64,000 bases of DNA from CAWAPS01 sp963783945 (GCA_963783945.1 CAWAPS010000032.1:868001-932000); one strand, 5' to 3'. Shown: positions 33,638 to 43,136, numbered from the stretch's first letter. Numbers and translations are program-made. Notes: generated by a model from the sequence alone, not told the origin.

Positions 33638-34303
33638 TCAGCCGACGGCAACGAGGCCGTAGATCCCGTTGCCGACCATGAACGCTCCCACCACGAATAG
33701 CCCCCACACGAGCACCTGTCGGGAGTGAGCGACCAGCCACCGGTTGAAGGCCGTGAGCTTGCGGGTGGTCACGCCGGGAAAGATCACATAGAGCAGGATC
33801 GGTAGCCACGCCAGAAGCACATAGAGGACAACAACAACGACCACAGCGGTGACCGTGAGCTCGACACTCGCTCTCGCCGTGGCGATGACCTGCACCGCAG
33901 CCAGGAAGGCGATTCCGGGAGAGAAGATCAGCACCCCGACCAGAAACGCGGTTCTGGGAGCCGGGTCAGCCACCATTCGTGAGAGAAAGCCCTTGGGCGA
34001 TCCGCTCGGGTCGATCGGACGCGGCTTGCGCCTGGTCACCACGAAGCCGGCCACCAGTAGCAGGACCCCGAGTCCGAGCCTCAATCCGTAGCGAGGCGTT
34101 TCCTCTCCGGGCCGGCTGAGATTGGAGGCGCGCAGGGCCACCAGCAGCACGATCCCCATGATCACGCTGATAACGACCGCTCCCGCCAGGTAATAGGTGG
34201 CCATCAGCTTGGGCCGAGAGGAGCCCAGGTACACCGCGCCGGCCAGTAGGGCCGTCGGAGACAATGATGCGAGCAAGGCCAGTCCGGCCGCCTCCACCAG
34301 CAC
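33638..34303 (-). CDS. GAP/Sap family membrane protein
   Basis: 221 residues with six hydrophobic segments, for example LLASLSPTALLAGAVYLG, TYYLAGAVVISVIMGIVLLV, LGLGVLLLVAGFVV and the last LVWGLFVVGAFMVGNGIYGL. This matches the GAP family (sulfolipid-1-addressing protein type) of actinobacteria, proteins linked to export or surface placement of lipids. The gene is convergent with the channel gene (gap about 40 nt). The substrate in this organism is unknown. Confidence 0.75.
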   Translation of the reverse strand: MLVEAAGLALLASLSPTALLAGAVYLGSSRPKLMATYYLAGAVVISVIMGIVLLVALRASNLSRPGEETPRYGLRLGLGVLLLVAGFVVTRRKPRPIDPSGSPKGFLSRMVADPAPRTAFLVGVLIFSPGIAFLAAVQVIATARASVELTVTAVVVVVVLYVLLAWLPILLYVIFPGVTTRKLTAFNRWLVAHSRQVLVWGLFVVGAFMVGNGIYGLVAVG

Positions 34304-34530
34304 GGTATGCGCTACCTGCTACCGGATCGCCGGTGCAGCCCGATCGGAGGGGGAAACGCGGCGGTCGCGGCAGGGTCGGCGCCGCTGGTGCGGACTGCTT
34401 CATCAGTAATCGTCCGCCTCGCACACCGGATCAACGAGTGCCTGACCACAGCTTGACCCTACCTTTGGAGCCCGAACCCGTGCTCGAACCTCTGGTGTCC
34501 GCAGCGCGCTGGCACTACCTTGGGCGTGCC

Positions 34531-34953
34531 CTACCCGAGCCGGTGGGCCTCGAGCCATGTCGTCGCCCTTTTCGGCGAGGCCCGGCACAGCCAGGCGTCC
34601 TGGACTACCTCGGCCAGTTCCTGCCAGGAGAGCTCACCTATCCGGCTCGATCGTACGAGCACGGACGGGTGACCGTCGAAGTGCGAAGTTGTGAAGAACG
34701 GTGATCGCGGGTCCTGCACGAGCGCGTGCTTGTCGGACGCCGATGCGACCCAGAGCACTATCACGTCGCCGTACCTCTCACCGGTAGCGGGATCGGTGGC
34801 ATCGGGACGGGGATTACGGAAGAACACGAAGGACTTGGCCCCGACCTGGTAGACCGGGTTCCCACCACTTCCGTGCTCAACCGTGACGTGGGGCATACTC
34901 AGCGCCAGTTCGTGAACATCCTCGACCCGGGCCCGCCGCCGTCGTACCGGCAC
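34531..34953 (-). CDS. MmcQ/YjbR family DNA-binding-like protein
   Basis: 140 residues of the CyaY-like YjbR fold: VEDVHELALSMPHVTVEHG, KSFVFFRNPR, and the ending SWQELAEVVQDAWLCRASPK with RATTWLEAH. The family fold is known, but its function is not settled. I use GTG 34953 as the start because homology begins two to eight residues later; the frame stays open to 35022. It overlaps no gene but its start lies close to the divergent GNAT gene, so both share a short promoter region. Confidence 0.8.
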   Translation of the reverse strand: MPVRRRRARVEDVHELALSMPHVTVEHGSGGNPVYQVGAKSFVFFRNPRPDATDPATGERYGDVIVLWVASASDKHALVQDPRSPFFTTSHFDGHPSVLVRSSRIGELSWQELAEVVQDAWLCRASPKRATTWLEAHRLG

Positions 34954-34980
34954 GACGCCAGCGTAGGGTTGGCGAGTATC

Positions 34981-35475
34981 TTGACGGCGGTGGAGGTTCG
35001 CCGGGTCCACGCGGACGAGCACGACCGCGCCGGGCGGTTGGTCGTAGCCGCTTACTGTGCCTTACCGGGCGGGCGGGTGGGCGAGGGTTACGGGGCCGCG
35101 CTGGCCGACGTGAAGAGCAGGGCGGCCGAGGCGGAGGTCCTGGTCGCGCTGGACAACGAGACCTTGCTGGGGTGCGTCACCTTCGTCCCTGATGCCGCCA
35201 ACCGCTGGGCGGAGCAGCTCGAGGAGGGGGAGGCCTCGATCCGAATGCTCGGTGTCGATCCGGCATCCCAGGGTCGAGGGGCCGGGTCGGCCCTGGTAAG
35301 CGTGTGCATAGACCGGGCTCGGGCCACGGGGAGGCGGGCTGTCTTTCTTCATTCCACCCCGTCGATGACCGCGGCGCATCGGTTGTACCTACGGGCTGGC
35401 TTCATCCGCTTACCCGAGCGGGACTGGCTGCCGGTCCCCGAGGTGCAGCTGCTGGCGTTCGGGCTGGCCCTGTGA
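34981..35475 (+). CDS. GNAT family N-acetyltransferase
   Basis: About 164 residues: VEVRRVHADEHDRAGRLVVA at the start, then LVALDNETLLGCVTFVPDA, the acetyl-CoA loop MLGVDPASQGRGAGSALV (Q-x-x-G-x-G/A) and FLHSTPSMTAAHRLYLRAGF. The pattern is a complete GNAT fold. The substrate is unknown. The start is uncertain: TTG 34981 or GTG 34990; the open frame continues further upstream into the divergent gene and is not homologous there. Confidence 0.8.
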   Translation: MTAVEVRRVHADEHDRAGRLVVAAYCALPGGRVGEGYGAALADVKSRAAEAEVLVALDNETLLGCVTFVPDAANRWAEQLEEGEASIRMLGVDPASQGRGAGSALVSVCIDRARATGRRAVFLHSTPSMTAAHRLYLRAGFIRLPERDWLPVPEVQLLAFGLAL

Positions 35476-35512
35476 CACCAGGACGTGATCGCTCCCGTCT
35501 CGGGGCAACCTG

Positions 35513-36247
35513 TCAGTCGAGCGAGAACGGTGGATAGGGGTTAGCAAGCAGGAGGAACCAGCCGTCCACCCGGAGGGCCCAGCGGGTGACTCCGACGACG
35601 AACCTTCGGAGACCGGCCGGCCAGCGCCCGGTGAACAGAACGGCGAAGAAGGCAATGACTACAGCCACGTACGCGGCGATGCCCACGAAGAACAGCACGA
35701 AAACCTGAGGAATTATCAGGATCAACCGGAAGAGCACGGCCAGCCGCGATAGTCCCTCTCCTCGCTGTACCTCGAAAAGGGCCGGGTCGTCCCGTGGGTC
35801 CGTGTAACCCAGCGAGGGGGCGAACGGGGGATACTCCTCGCGCAAAAACCAGGCGTACGAGTAGGCGCGCCAGGCGTAACGGTAATACGCGGCGATGAAG
35901 TCGCCGAGCGCCTCCGGAAGTTGTCCGGTAAACAATGCCACGAACCACCCGATGACGGCGCACAGCTGGGCGAGGATGCGCAACAGGTAGAGCACGATGA
36001 ACAACGGGATGGCGAGAATCCACTGCACCAGGGGTCGCCACCGAGCTATCCGCTCGGGTGTCTCGACCTCGACCCGGATGGGATAGCCACCGACGCCCCC
36101 GGGCCACGGCGGCGGGGGAACGGCAGGCGGCGGACCCCCTGCCGGCGCGGCTGCCGGTGTCAGTCCCGGGCCGGCCGCCTCAGCGGCCGGGGGGCCGGAG
36201 TCCTCGGGGCCGGTTGGATCCGGTTGCCAACCCTCGCCATCGGACAT
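35513..36247 (-). CDS. DUF4389 membrane protein with Pro-rich N-terminus (second copy)
   Basis: 244 residues. The first 60 residues are Pro/Gly/Ala-rich and cytoplasmic-looking (PPPAVPPPPWPGGVGG). Two DUF4389 halves follow: VETPERIARWRPLVQWILAI to LREEYPPF, and LSRLAVLFRLILIIPQVFVL to LANPYPPF, each with a hydrophobic hairpin and the motif W-F-V/A-x-L-F-T-G. Compared with the copy at 8866, the Pro-rich tail is here joined to the DUF4389 part, while there a separate gene carries a Pro-rich repeat region. ATG 36247 has GGAGG 5 nt upstream. Function unknown. Confidence 0.75.
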   Translation of the reverse strand: MSDGEGWQPDPTGPEDSGPPAAEAAGPGLTPAAAPAGGPPPAVPPPPWPGGVGGYPIRVEVETPERIARWRPLVQWILAIPLFIVLYLLRILAQLCAVIGWFVALFTGQLPEALGDFIAAYYRYAWRAYSYAWFLREEYPPFAPSLGYTDPRDDPALFEVQRGEGLSRLAVLFRLILIIPQVFVLFFVGIAAYVAVVIAFFAVLFTGRWPAGLRRFVVGVTRWALRVDGWFLLLANPYPPFSLD

Positions 36248-36578
36248 TGCCACCTCCGGTGATCGCGGCCGACGCAAGTTTGAACCCTCACGTAGGTGCA
36301 CCGGATCATACAGGGTCGGCGGCCTGCAGCCCGGTTAATCGTCCTGCCTGCCCTCACCCCCCTTGCGTCCGGTCCGGTACAGGACCGCCGGCGGGCAGGT
36401 AGGTAGGAATCGGTTAAGAGTCCGCGAAGATCTGGCCAAGATGGTCAAGGCGCCCGCCAGACCGTCCGATAATGGTGATGGTCTGCGGTGGCAGGCGGCT
36501 TCGGGTAGGTCGGTCACCGGGTTGGCAAGAGGTGCGCATGCGAGGTGCGTGCCCCATCGTGTCTCGGGAGCCGTCGTT

Positions 36579-37490
36579 GTGATCGTCGTTGAGAACCTGT
36601 CAAAACGCTTCGCGGGCACGAAGGCGGTCTCGGACCTGAGCTTTGGCGTTCGCCCCGGGATCGTCACCGGCTTCTTGGGCCCGAACGGAGCGGGCAAGAC
36701 GACGACGATGCGGGTGATCATGGGATTGGAGACGCCGACATCGGGCCGAGCGACGATCTGCGGACTGGCATACCGTGACCTTCCGGTCCCGCTCGAGGCG
36801 GTGGGTGCGCTACTAGACGCCCGAGCCGCCCACCCCGGCCGTGACGCCCGCTCCCACCTGGCTGCCCTGGCCGCCGCCAGCCGCTTACCGAAGCGGCGGG
36901 TCGACGAGGTCCTGGCCCTCGTCGGGCTGGAGGCCGTGGCGGGCCGGCGGGCCGGGACGTTCTCACTGGGCATGGGTCAGAGGCTCGGCATAGCCGCCGC
37001 CCTGCTCGGCGACCCTGCTGTCCTGCTGTTCGACGAGCCGACCAACGGTTTGGACCCCGAGGGGATCCTGTGGATCCGCAACCTGATGAGAAACCTGGCC
37101 GCAGAGGGCAGGGCGGTTCTGGTCTCGTCGCACCTGATGAGCGAGATGGCCCTGACCGCCGACCATCTGGTCGTGATCGGGCGGGGACGGCTGATCGCCG
37201 ATGAGCCGCTGGAGGCGTTCGTGGCCCGCACTTCCACCGAGACGGTGCTGGTCCGCACGCCCGAACGCGAACGGCTGGCCGCCGTCCTGGCCGGGCTCGG
37301 TGCATACACCGCGAACCGCGACGGGGTATTGGAAGTCGTGGGGGTCGAGGCCCGCCTGATCGGCGACGCCGCGCTGGCCGCCGGTGTGGCCGTTCACGAG
37401 TTGACGCCCGTCCGAGCGTCGTTGGAGGAGGCCTTCATGGAACTGACCCGGGATAGTGTCGAATACGCAGGCGGGTCGCCCCGCCCATGA
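36579..37490 (+). CDS. ABC transporter ATP-binding protein
   Basis: 303 residues. Walker A GPNGAGKTTT near residue 37, signature FSLGMGQRLGIAAAL, Walker B VLLFDEPTNGLD and the switch His in LVSSHLMSEM. The C-terminal 90 residues follow the pattern of the daunorubicin/bacitracin-exporter branch (VLVRTPERERLAAVLAG). It hydrolyses ATP to drive the permease encoded by the next gene, which overlaps it by 4 nt (ATGA). GTG 36579 with GGGAG 8 nt before it is the start; the open frame further upstream lacks homology. Confidence 0.9.
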   Translation: MIVVENLSKRFAGTKAVSDLSFGVRPGIVTGFLGPNGAGKTTTMRVIMGLETPTSGRATICGLAYRDLPVPLEAVGALLDARAAHPGRDARSHLAALAAASRLPKRRVDEVLALVGLEAVAGRRAGTFSLGMGQRLGIAAALLGDPAVLLFDEPTNGLDPEGILWIRNLMRNLAAEGRAVLVSSHLMSEMALTADHLVVIGRGRLIADEPLEAFVARTSTETVLVRTPERERLAAVLAGLGAYTANRDGVLEVVGVEARLIGDAALAAGVAVHELTPVRASLEEAFMELTRDSVEYAGGSPRP

Positions 37491-38311
37491 TCGCTGTGAC
37501 CACAGTCGGGCCCGCACCCGGGATCCGACCGAGCCGGCTGGCCAGTTTCGTGGCGGCGTGCCATGGCGAATGGATCAAGTTCCGGTCGCTCCATTCCAAC
37601 CGGGCGGCTCTGGCCGGCGCCGCGGTGTTGACAGTGGCCATCGGAGCCCTTCTCGCCATGGCGACGTCAAGTCATTTCCGCCACCCCCAGACGAACGGGC
37701 AAGCGTGGGACCCGACCTCGGTGAGCCTCATGGGAATCGGAGTGGCGGAACTCGCCCTCGCCGTGCTCGGGGTGATGATGGTCAGCGCCGAGTACCCGAC
37801 CGGCCTGATCCGGGTGTCCCTGTCCGCCGTGCCGCACCGGGGCCGGCTTCTAGCGGCCAAGACTGCGGTGTTCGCGCTCGTCGGACTGGTAATAGGTGAG
37901 GTGCTGAGCTTCGCCGCTTTCGTCATCGGCCAGCTGGTCATCTCGGGCACCGCGCCCACCGCCGCCCTCGGCCAACCTGGCGTCCTGCGCGCCGTCGCCG
38001 GGACCGGCCTTTTCCTGACCCTGATCGGCGTGCTCGGTGTCGCAGTCGGAGCTCTGGTCCGTTCCACCACGGCCGGCGTGGCCGGTATGGTCGCGCTGAT
38101 TTTCGTGCTCCCGGGACTCGGGCAGGTGCTGCCGGCAACGTGGCGGAATCCCATGCTCAAGTTCTGGCCCACCCAGGCAGGAGCTCAGATGCAGAACGTG
38201 GCGCATCAAGCGCACACCCTCGGGCCGTGGGCCGGGCTCGGGCTCCTTGCCGGGTTCACGGCACTCGTAAGCGCAGCCGCGGCCGCCCGGTTCGTTCGCT
38301 CAGACAGCTGA
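37487..38311 (+). CDS. ABC-2 type permease
   Basis: 274 residues with six hydrophobic segments, for example ALAGAAVLTVAIGALLAMAT, LALAVLGVMMVSAEY, FALVGLVIGEVLSFAAFVIG and GLGLLAGFTALVSAAAAARF. The sequence SAEYPTGLIRVSLSAVPHRG is typical of the ABC-2 exporter permeases paired with single-domain ATPases. The start ATG overlaps the stop of the ATPase gene, so a stable two-gene exporter unit is formed. The cargo is unknown (antibiotic, lipid or peptide). Confidence 0.85.
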   Translation: MIAVTTVGPAPGIRPSRLASFVAACHGEWIKFRSLHSNRAALAGAAVLTVAIGALLAMATSSHFRHPQTNGQAWDPTSVSLMGIGVAELALAVLGVMMVSAEYPTGLIRVSLSAVPHRGRLLAAKTAVFALVGLVIGEVLSFAAFVIGQLVISGTAPTAALGQPGVLRAVAGTGLFLTLIGVLGVAVGALVRSTTAGVAGMVALIFVLPGLGQVLPATWRNPMLKFWPTQAGAQMQNVAHQAHTLGPWAGLGLLAGFTALVSAAAAARFVRSDS

Positions 38312-38462
38312 CGATCCGGGCCGAGGGCCGCACGCGCGGCCGCAACCGTTCGGCCTGGTCGAGAGGTGCTCGCTCTCTACGGAGCCCCTCGCCGGCCGCC
38401 CCGGACGCCCCCGGGGGGAATACGGTTGACCCGAGGCGGCTGTCATGGTGCACACTCACGAA

Positions 38463-38999
38463 GTGATGAGCTTGCGGGCCATGGAATTGGCCGACCTGGA
38501 TGTGGTGAAGACCTGGTTGGTCGCGCCGCACGTGGCCCGCTGGTACCTGGCCGGTTCATCTCTCGAAGACGAGGTCGAGGATCTCCGACGGTCCATTGTC
38601 GGCGATCAACCGACGCGAGCCCTGGTCGTGATGCTGGGCGACAACCCGGTCGGCTGGTGCCAGTGGTACCGCTGCTGCGACTACCCCGATTATGCGGCCG
38701 ACGTCGATGCCCAGCCTGACGACGTGGGAATCGACTACGCCATAGGCGACCCTGAGGTCGTCGGTCACGGGGTGGGCACCGCCCTGATCGCCGCCTTGAT
38801 CGAGGCCATCCGGCAGGAACACAAACGAGGAGGGATAGTGGCCGATCCTGAGGCCTCGAACACGGCCTCGCGAAGGGTCCTCGAAAAAAACCACTTCCGC
38901 CTGCTCGGCATACGACCGCTGACCACTGAAGCAACCGACGAGCCGATGGCCATCTACCGGCGGCCGGACATGCCTGCTACGGAATCAGCCGGGCGGTGA
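38463..38999 (+). CDS. GNAT acetyltransferase, aminoglycoside 6'-N-acetyltransferase-like
   Basis: About 178 residues. SLRAMELADLDVVKTWLVAP and RALVVMLGDNPVGWCQWYRC resemble the AAC(6') group; the CoA loop is IGDPEVVGHGVGTALIAALI, and the C-terminal part IVADPEASNTASRRVLEKNHF is also of that type. Activity on aminoglycosides cannot be inferred from this alone. The frame begins at ATG 38445, but TTGACC (38426-38431) and CACACT (38451-38456) suggest transcription starting at the GTG 38463, one codon before an ATG, so I use that start. Its stop overlaps the frame of the next gene. Confidence 0.75.
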   Translation: MMSLRAMELADLDVVKTWLVAPHVARWYLAGSSLEDEVEDLRRSIVGDQPTRALVVMLGDNPVGWCQWYRCCDYPDYAADVDAQPDDVGIDYAIGDPEVVGHGVGTALIAALIEAIRQEHKRGGIVADPEASNTASRRVLEKNHFRLLGIRPLTTEATDEPMAIYRRPDMPATESAGR

Positions 39000-39082
39000 G
39001 CGGTCGAGGCGGGCCGCATATGATTCCGCACACCTCCCCGGCCGAGCCGGAAGGTCCGCCGCGAGTTCAGAGGACAAGTGCC

Positions 39083-40474
39083 ATGACCGACCAGGGGTCG
39101 CCGACCCCATCGACCGCGCCAGCCGAGATGCACGATCTACCGGCGACCCGCGGGGAACGCAAGAGGTACGGGAGGGTCGCCCGGGCCCGAGCGCGGCGCC
39201 GCGGCCTGAGCCACTGGTCGGAGGAGGAGCGAGGGCATGACGCCCTGCGAACGGTCCTCGATCAGAATGCCATCCGGGTCCCCGAGCTTCTCCCTCTCCG
39301 CCACGAGCGAATGGCCGCCTCACCCTGGACCTACTACCGCGGCGCCGCCGCCGTCATGGCGGCCGATCTGGCGTCGCAGCCCAACAGTGGGTTGGCCGTG
39401 CAGCTTTGCGGTGACGCTCACGTGCTCAATTTCGGGTTGTGGGCCACGCCGGAACGAAACCTGATGTTCGATCTACGTGACTTCGACGAGACCCTGCCGG
39501 GTCCATTCGAGTGGGATGTCAAGCGTCTGGCCACCAGCCTGGTGGTCGCGGCACGGGAGGACGGACTGAAGCCGTCCACCGCGCGGGCAGCCAGCGTGGC
39601 CGCAGTGGAGGCCTACCGAACGCGCATGGGGCGGTACGCCCGGATGCCGGAGCTCGACATCTGGTACGACGGCATGCACGTGGACAGCCTGATCAGCTAC
39701 TTCGATCCCGCCGATCGCGGCCGGCTGTCGATCCACATCGAAAAGGGCAAGGATCGCCGGACCAGCCGCGGCGCGTTCGCCAAGCTGACGACCATGACGG
39801 GCGGCCGGCCCCGGATCTCCGAGGATCCGCCCATCCGCACCACGATCAGCGACGAAGAGCAGGACGACCTGGTCGATCACCTCCTCGCCGAGTATCGGGA
39901 GACACTTCAGGAGGACCGGCGAGACCTGTTCGACCGGTTCACCCCGGTTGACATCGTCCGCCAGGTGGTCGGGGTCGGCAGCGTGGGGATGCGGGTGTAC
40001 CTGGTCTTGCTCGAGGGCCGCAGCGGCGCCGATCCGCTGTTCCTCCAAGTCAAACAGGCGGGCCCGTCGGTATACGAAGCCCACACTCATCCGAGTCGCC
40101 ATGACAACCACGGGGCCCGGGTCATAAACGGCAAACGCCGGGTGCAGAGCGCCACCGACATCTTCGTCGGATGGGGATCGCTGCACGGGCGGGACTTCTA
40201 CGTCCGCCAGTTCCGCGACATGAAGATCATCCCCAGCATCGAGCTGATCGGACCTCGCCTCGCCCAGTTCGCCGTGGCCTGCGGCGAAACGCTGGCCCGG
40301 GCCCACGCCCGCACGGGCGATCCGGTGGCCATCAGCAGTTACATCGGCAAGAGCTCAAAGTTCGCGGCAGCGGTGTCCCACTTCGCCGAGCGCTACGCCG
40401 ATCAGAACGAGCGCGATCACGCCGGGCTCGTGCAGGCGCTCGCCGACGGCCGAGCCTCGGGAGGCCCGGCCTGA
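39083..40474 (+). CDS. DUF2252 family protein
   Basis: 463 residues: the DUF2252 signature pieces MAASPWTYYRGAAAVMAAD, LCGDAHVLNFGLWATPERN and FDLRDFDETLPGPFEWDVKR are all present, as are FLQVKQAGPSVYE and the late RQFRDMK. The family resembles protein-kinase-like folds (GDAH-N and FDLxDFDE recall the catalytic and metal motifs of aminoglycoside-phosphotransferase-like kinases), but its substrate is not known. ATG 39083 has AGAGGA about 8 nt upstream. The gene upstream ends at 38999, so the two could be co-transcribed. Confidence 0.85.
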   Translation: MTDQGSPTPSTAPAEMHDLPATRGERKRYGRVARARARRRGLSHWSEEERGHDALRTVLDQNAIRVPELLPLRHERMAASPWTYYRGAAAVMAADLASQPNSGLAVQLCGDAHVLNFGLWATPERNLMFDLRDFDETLPGPFEWDVKRLATSLVVAAREDGLKPSTARAASVAAVEAYRTRMGRYARMPELDIWYDGMHVDSLISYFDPADRGRLSIHIEKGKDRRTSRGAFAKLTTMTGGRPRISEDPPIRTTISDEEQDDLVDHLLAEYRETLQEDRRDLFDRFTPVDIVRQVVGVGSVGMRVYLVLLEGRSGADPLFLQVKQAGPSVYEAHTHPSRHDNHGARVINGKRRVQSATDIFVGWGSLHGRDFYVRQFRDMKIIPSIELIGPRLAQFAVACGETLARAHARTGDPVAISSYIGKSSKFAAAVSHFAERYADQNERDHAGLVQALADGRASGGPA

Positions 40475-40566
40475 CCGGACCCCGGGTCCGGCGCCGGCCG
40501 GTGCTGCTTCAGCAATCCGTGAGGGCGAACAGCAGACTGTCGTCATCGGGTGGGAATGCGGGGGTT

Positions 40567-41964
40567 TCACGGCTGACCTTCGCTGCTGAGCGGCGCCACC
40601 CGGGTGAAGTACTCATCGACCGACGGCAGCCGACCGTAAATGGCGGCTACTGTCGCCAGCTCCGCTGACGCCAGGAAAACCTGGGCGTCTTTCCCCATAC
40701 GGTTGGCGAAGTTTCGGGTCGAGGTTGACACCACCGTCGCCCCGGGATTCACCCGAGCCTGATTACCCATGCAGAGTGAGCAGCCCGGTATCTCCGTTCG
40801 GGCCCCGGCGACGGCGTACTTGCTGTAGTAACCCTCGTTGCGCAACTCGGCCTGGGTCAATCTCGTCGGTGGCGCGATCCAGAGGCGAGACGGGACCGGG
40901 AGGTCGTGCGCCCCGAGCAGAGATCCAGCCGAGCGGAAATGGCCGACCCTCGTCATACAGGAGCCGATGAACACCTCATCGACGGGCCGTCCCTCGACCT
41001 CCGAGAGAAGCCTCACATCATCGGGATCGTTGGGGCAGGCTACGAGCGGCTCCGTTATCGAACTAGCGTCGATGTCGACGACAGCGGCGTAGGTGGCTCC
41101 CGGATCCGCCCGAAGCAGCGTCGGGTTGGCCAGCCATGCTTCCATAGCCTCTGCTCGCCGCTCGAGGGCGCAGGCGTCCTGATATCCGGCATCGACCAGC
41201 TGGCGGATGAGGGCGACGCTCGACTCCAGATGTCGCTCCACCGACTCCTGACCGAGCGCGATCGTGGACGCGGCGGCCGAACGCTCCGCAGTGGAGTCGG
41301 ACAGCTCGAAGGCCTGCTCGACGCTCAGTCGCTCCAGACCCTCTATCTCCACGATCCGCCCGCCGAACACGTTGTTTTTGCTGGCCGGATCGAGGGTGAG
41401 CAGACCTCGGCGCCGGGCCTCGTGGGGAATGGCATGAACCAGATCCCGGACGGTTATCCCCGGTTGGGGGCGGCCGGAGAAGCGGACCAGCACCGACTCC
41501 GGCATGTCAATGGGCATAGCTCCTAACGCGGCGGCGAAGGCCACGAGCCCCGACCCGGCCGGGAACGAGATCCCGAGCGGGAAGCGGGTGTGAGAGTCGC
41601 TTCCTGTACCCACCTGGTCCGGGAGCAGCATGCGGTTGATCCAGCTGTGGATGATGCCATCGCCCGGGCGCAGCACGACCCCGCCCCGTATCTGCATGAA
41701 GGCCGGGAGGGTCCGCTGGGTCTCGATGTCGCTGGGTTTGGGGTAGGCCGCAGTATGGCAGAACGATTGGAGAACGAGATCTGCCCCGAACCCCAGGCAG
41801 GCCAGCTCCTCCAGCTCGGTCCGGTTCATCGGTCCGGTGGTGTCCTGGCTGGCGACGGTGGAGATGATCGGCTCGCAGTACGTGCCCGGGGAAACACCAT
41901 CGGCCCCGCACGCCCGGCCCACGATCTTCTGAGCCAGGGTGTAGGCGGCGCCGGCGGGGGCCAT
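40567..41964 (-). CDS. acnB: Aconitate hydratase B, C-terminal part (separate frame)
   Basis: This frame codes the catalytic C-terminal domains of AcnB: TLAQKIVGRACGADGVSPGT, YCEPIISTVASQDTTGPM, SFCHTAAYPKPSDIETQRT and the second cluster-Cys pair in IPGCSLCMGNQARVNPGA. It ends at VDEYFTRVA. The ATG at 41964 lies inside the linker, not at a true start; the N-terminal part (41826-43136) is in the neighbouring frame, and the two join if one base is added between about 41965 and 42060. AcnB interconverts citrate and isocitrate and can also dehydrate 2-methylisocitrate, using a 4Fe-4S cluster. Confidence 0.88.
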   Translation of the reverse strand: MAPAGAAYTLAQKIVGRACGADGVSPGTYCEPIISTVASQDTTGPMNRTELEELACLGFGADLVLQSFCHTAAYPKPSDIETQRTLPAFMQIRGGVVLRPGDGIIHSWINRMLLPDQVGTGSDSHTRFPLGISFPAGSGLVAFAAALGAMPIDMPESVLVRFSGRPQPGITVRDLVHAIPHEARRRGLLTLDPASKNNVFGGRIVEIEGLERLSVEQAFELSDSTAERSAAASTIALGQESVERHLESSVALIRQLVDAGYQDACALERRAEAMEAWLANPTLLRADPGATYAAVVDIDASSITEPLVACPNDPDDVRLLSEVEGRPVDEVFIGSCMTRVGHFRSAGSLLGAHDLPVPSRLWIAPPTRLTQAELRNEGYYSKYAVAGARTEIPGCSLCMGNQARVNPGATVVSTSTRNFANRMGKDAQVFLASAELATVAAIYGRLPSVDEYFTRVAPLSSEGQP

Positions 41965-43136
41965 GGGTCGAGCCAGGACGGCGGGGGCCGTCTGCTCACT
42001 CGTTCCCGGGGCGCGGCGGCCGGTTCGGCGCGGAGTCCGGTGGCCGGCTGAGCGGGACTTTCGGTCAGGGCGTGGCGGGCCTTCTGCCCGAGGGCGCGGC
42101 CGAGGAGGAGCTGCAGTCGTCCGCCGGCTCGGACTTCGTCGAGCAGCCGGTCGGACCGCAGGGTGAAGCCGGCGATGAGGCCGCCGGCAGGCGTCTCGAC
42201 CCGCCCGGCGCGCACCCGCAGCACGAAGTGGTCGCCAGTAGCCAACCCGTCAACATCGCACTCGATCGGCAGCGCACCGGAATCCTCGAGGGTGTTGAAG
42301 AAGATCGGTGCGATCCTGGTGCCGAGCACCACCCCTCCCCGCCGTTTGTTCGGGACATAGGGGATGTCGTCGCCGATATGCCAGAGCAGCGAGTTGACCG
42401 CGCTCTTGCGGGAGGAGCCGGTACCTATGACGTCGGCTACGAAAGCCACCGGGCGGCCGAGCTCTTTGAGCCGGCGAATGATGGCGACGGCGTCGCCGGC
42501 GTCGGGCCGATTCTGAAGGAAGGCGAGGGCATGGCGAGGAATGTCGGCTCGGGACCAGGCGTGGGGTGCCGGCGACAGGTCGTCGGTGTTGACCTCGCCT
42601 TCGACCCGGAACGCCGTCAGATGCAGCTCTTCGGCTACGGGCGGGGTACCGCTCAACCACTCCGCGCCGGCCCATGACTGGAGGACCCGCAGGGCGGGCC
42701 GGTTGCCCCGCCGGGCCTTCGCCGCGACGTCTTGGAGGGAATCGAATACCAGCAACGTCCCGGCGAGCTGCTCGGCGGCCGCCGACCCCAGGTCGGCGTC
42801 ATCGAGCAGGTCCACCAGAGGGCCCACGTTGTAGCCGCCCCGCATGGTGCCGAGGAGCGCCACCGCCCGGCCGGCGCTGAGGGCCGGACAGTCGACCTGG
42901 CGTTTTGCGACCTCGGCCAGAAAACGGGCCTTGACCCGGGCGGCATCGTCCACCCCGGGAGAAACGCGCTGAGCCAGCGACTCCACCAGGTCCGGGGTGG
43001 TCGGGCTCAGGCGGCCCCCGAGGTCGTGGGTCAGGGCGACCACCTGTGCGGCTGTCAGCGGCAGTGGCGGGATCCCCCAAGCGGCACGCAGAGCGGCGTC
43101 GGACTGGTCGTCGTCGAGTTCGAGATTGACATGCAC
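41826..43136 (-). CDS. acnB: Aconitate hydratase B, N-terminal part (frame broken in the linker)
   Basis: This frame codes the AcnB N-terminal HEAT-like domain and swivelling domain: SPGVDDAARVKARFLAEVAK, LLGTMRGGYNVGPLVDLLDD, GEVNTDDLSPAPHAWSRADI, VIGTGSSRKSAVNSLLWH, IPYVPNKRRGGVVLG and IAPIFFNTLEDSGALPIECD. After GRALGQKARHALTESP it runs into Arg/Pro-rich nonsense while the other frame continues the enzyme. GTG 43136 is used, since residues from an ATG at 43208 would extend across the LysR start region. The complete gene would be 40567-43136, coding about 857 residues (E. coli AcnB has 865). The gene is divergent from a LysR regulator. Confidence 0.85.
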   Translation of the reverse strand: MHVNLELDDDQSDAALRAAWGIPPLPLTAAQVVALTHDLGGRLSPTTPDLVESLAQRVSPGVDDAARVKARFLAEVAKRQVDCPALSAGRAVALLGTMRGGYNVGPLVDLLDDADLGSAAAEQLAGTLLVFDSLQDVAAKARRGNRPALRVLQSWAGAEWLSGTPPVAEELHLTAFRVEGEVNTDDLSPAPHAWSRADIPRHALAFLQNRPDAGDAVAIIRRLKELGRPVAFVADVIGTGSSRKSAVNSLLWHIGDDIPYVPNKRRGGVVLGTRIAPIFFNTLEDSGALPIECDVDGLATGDHFVLRVRAGRVETPAGGLIAGFTLRSDRLLDEVRAGGRLQLLLGRALGQKARHALTESPAQPATGLRAEPAAAPRERVSRRPPPSWLDPWPPPAPPTPWLRRSWAGRAGPMVFPRARTASRSSPPSPARTPPDR

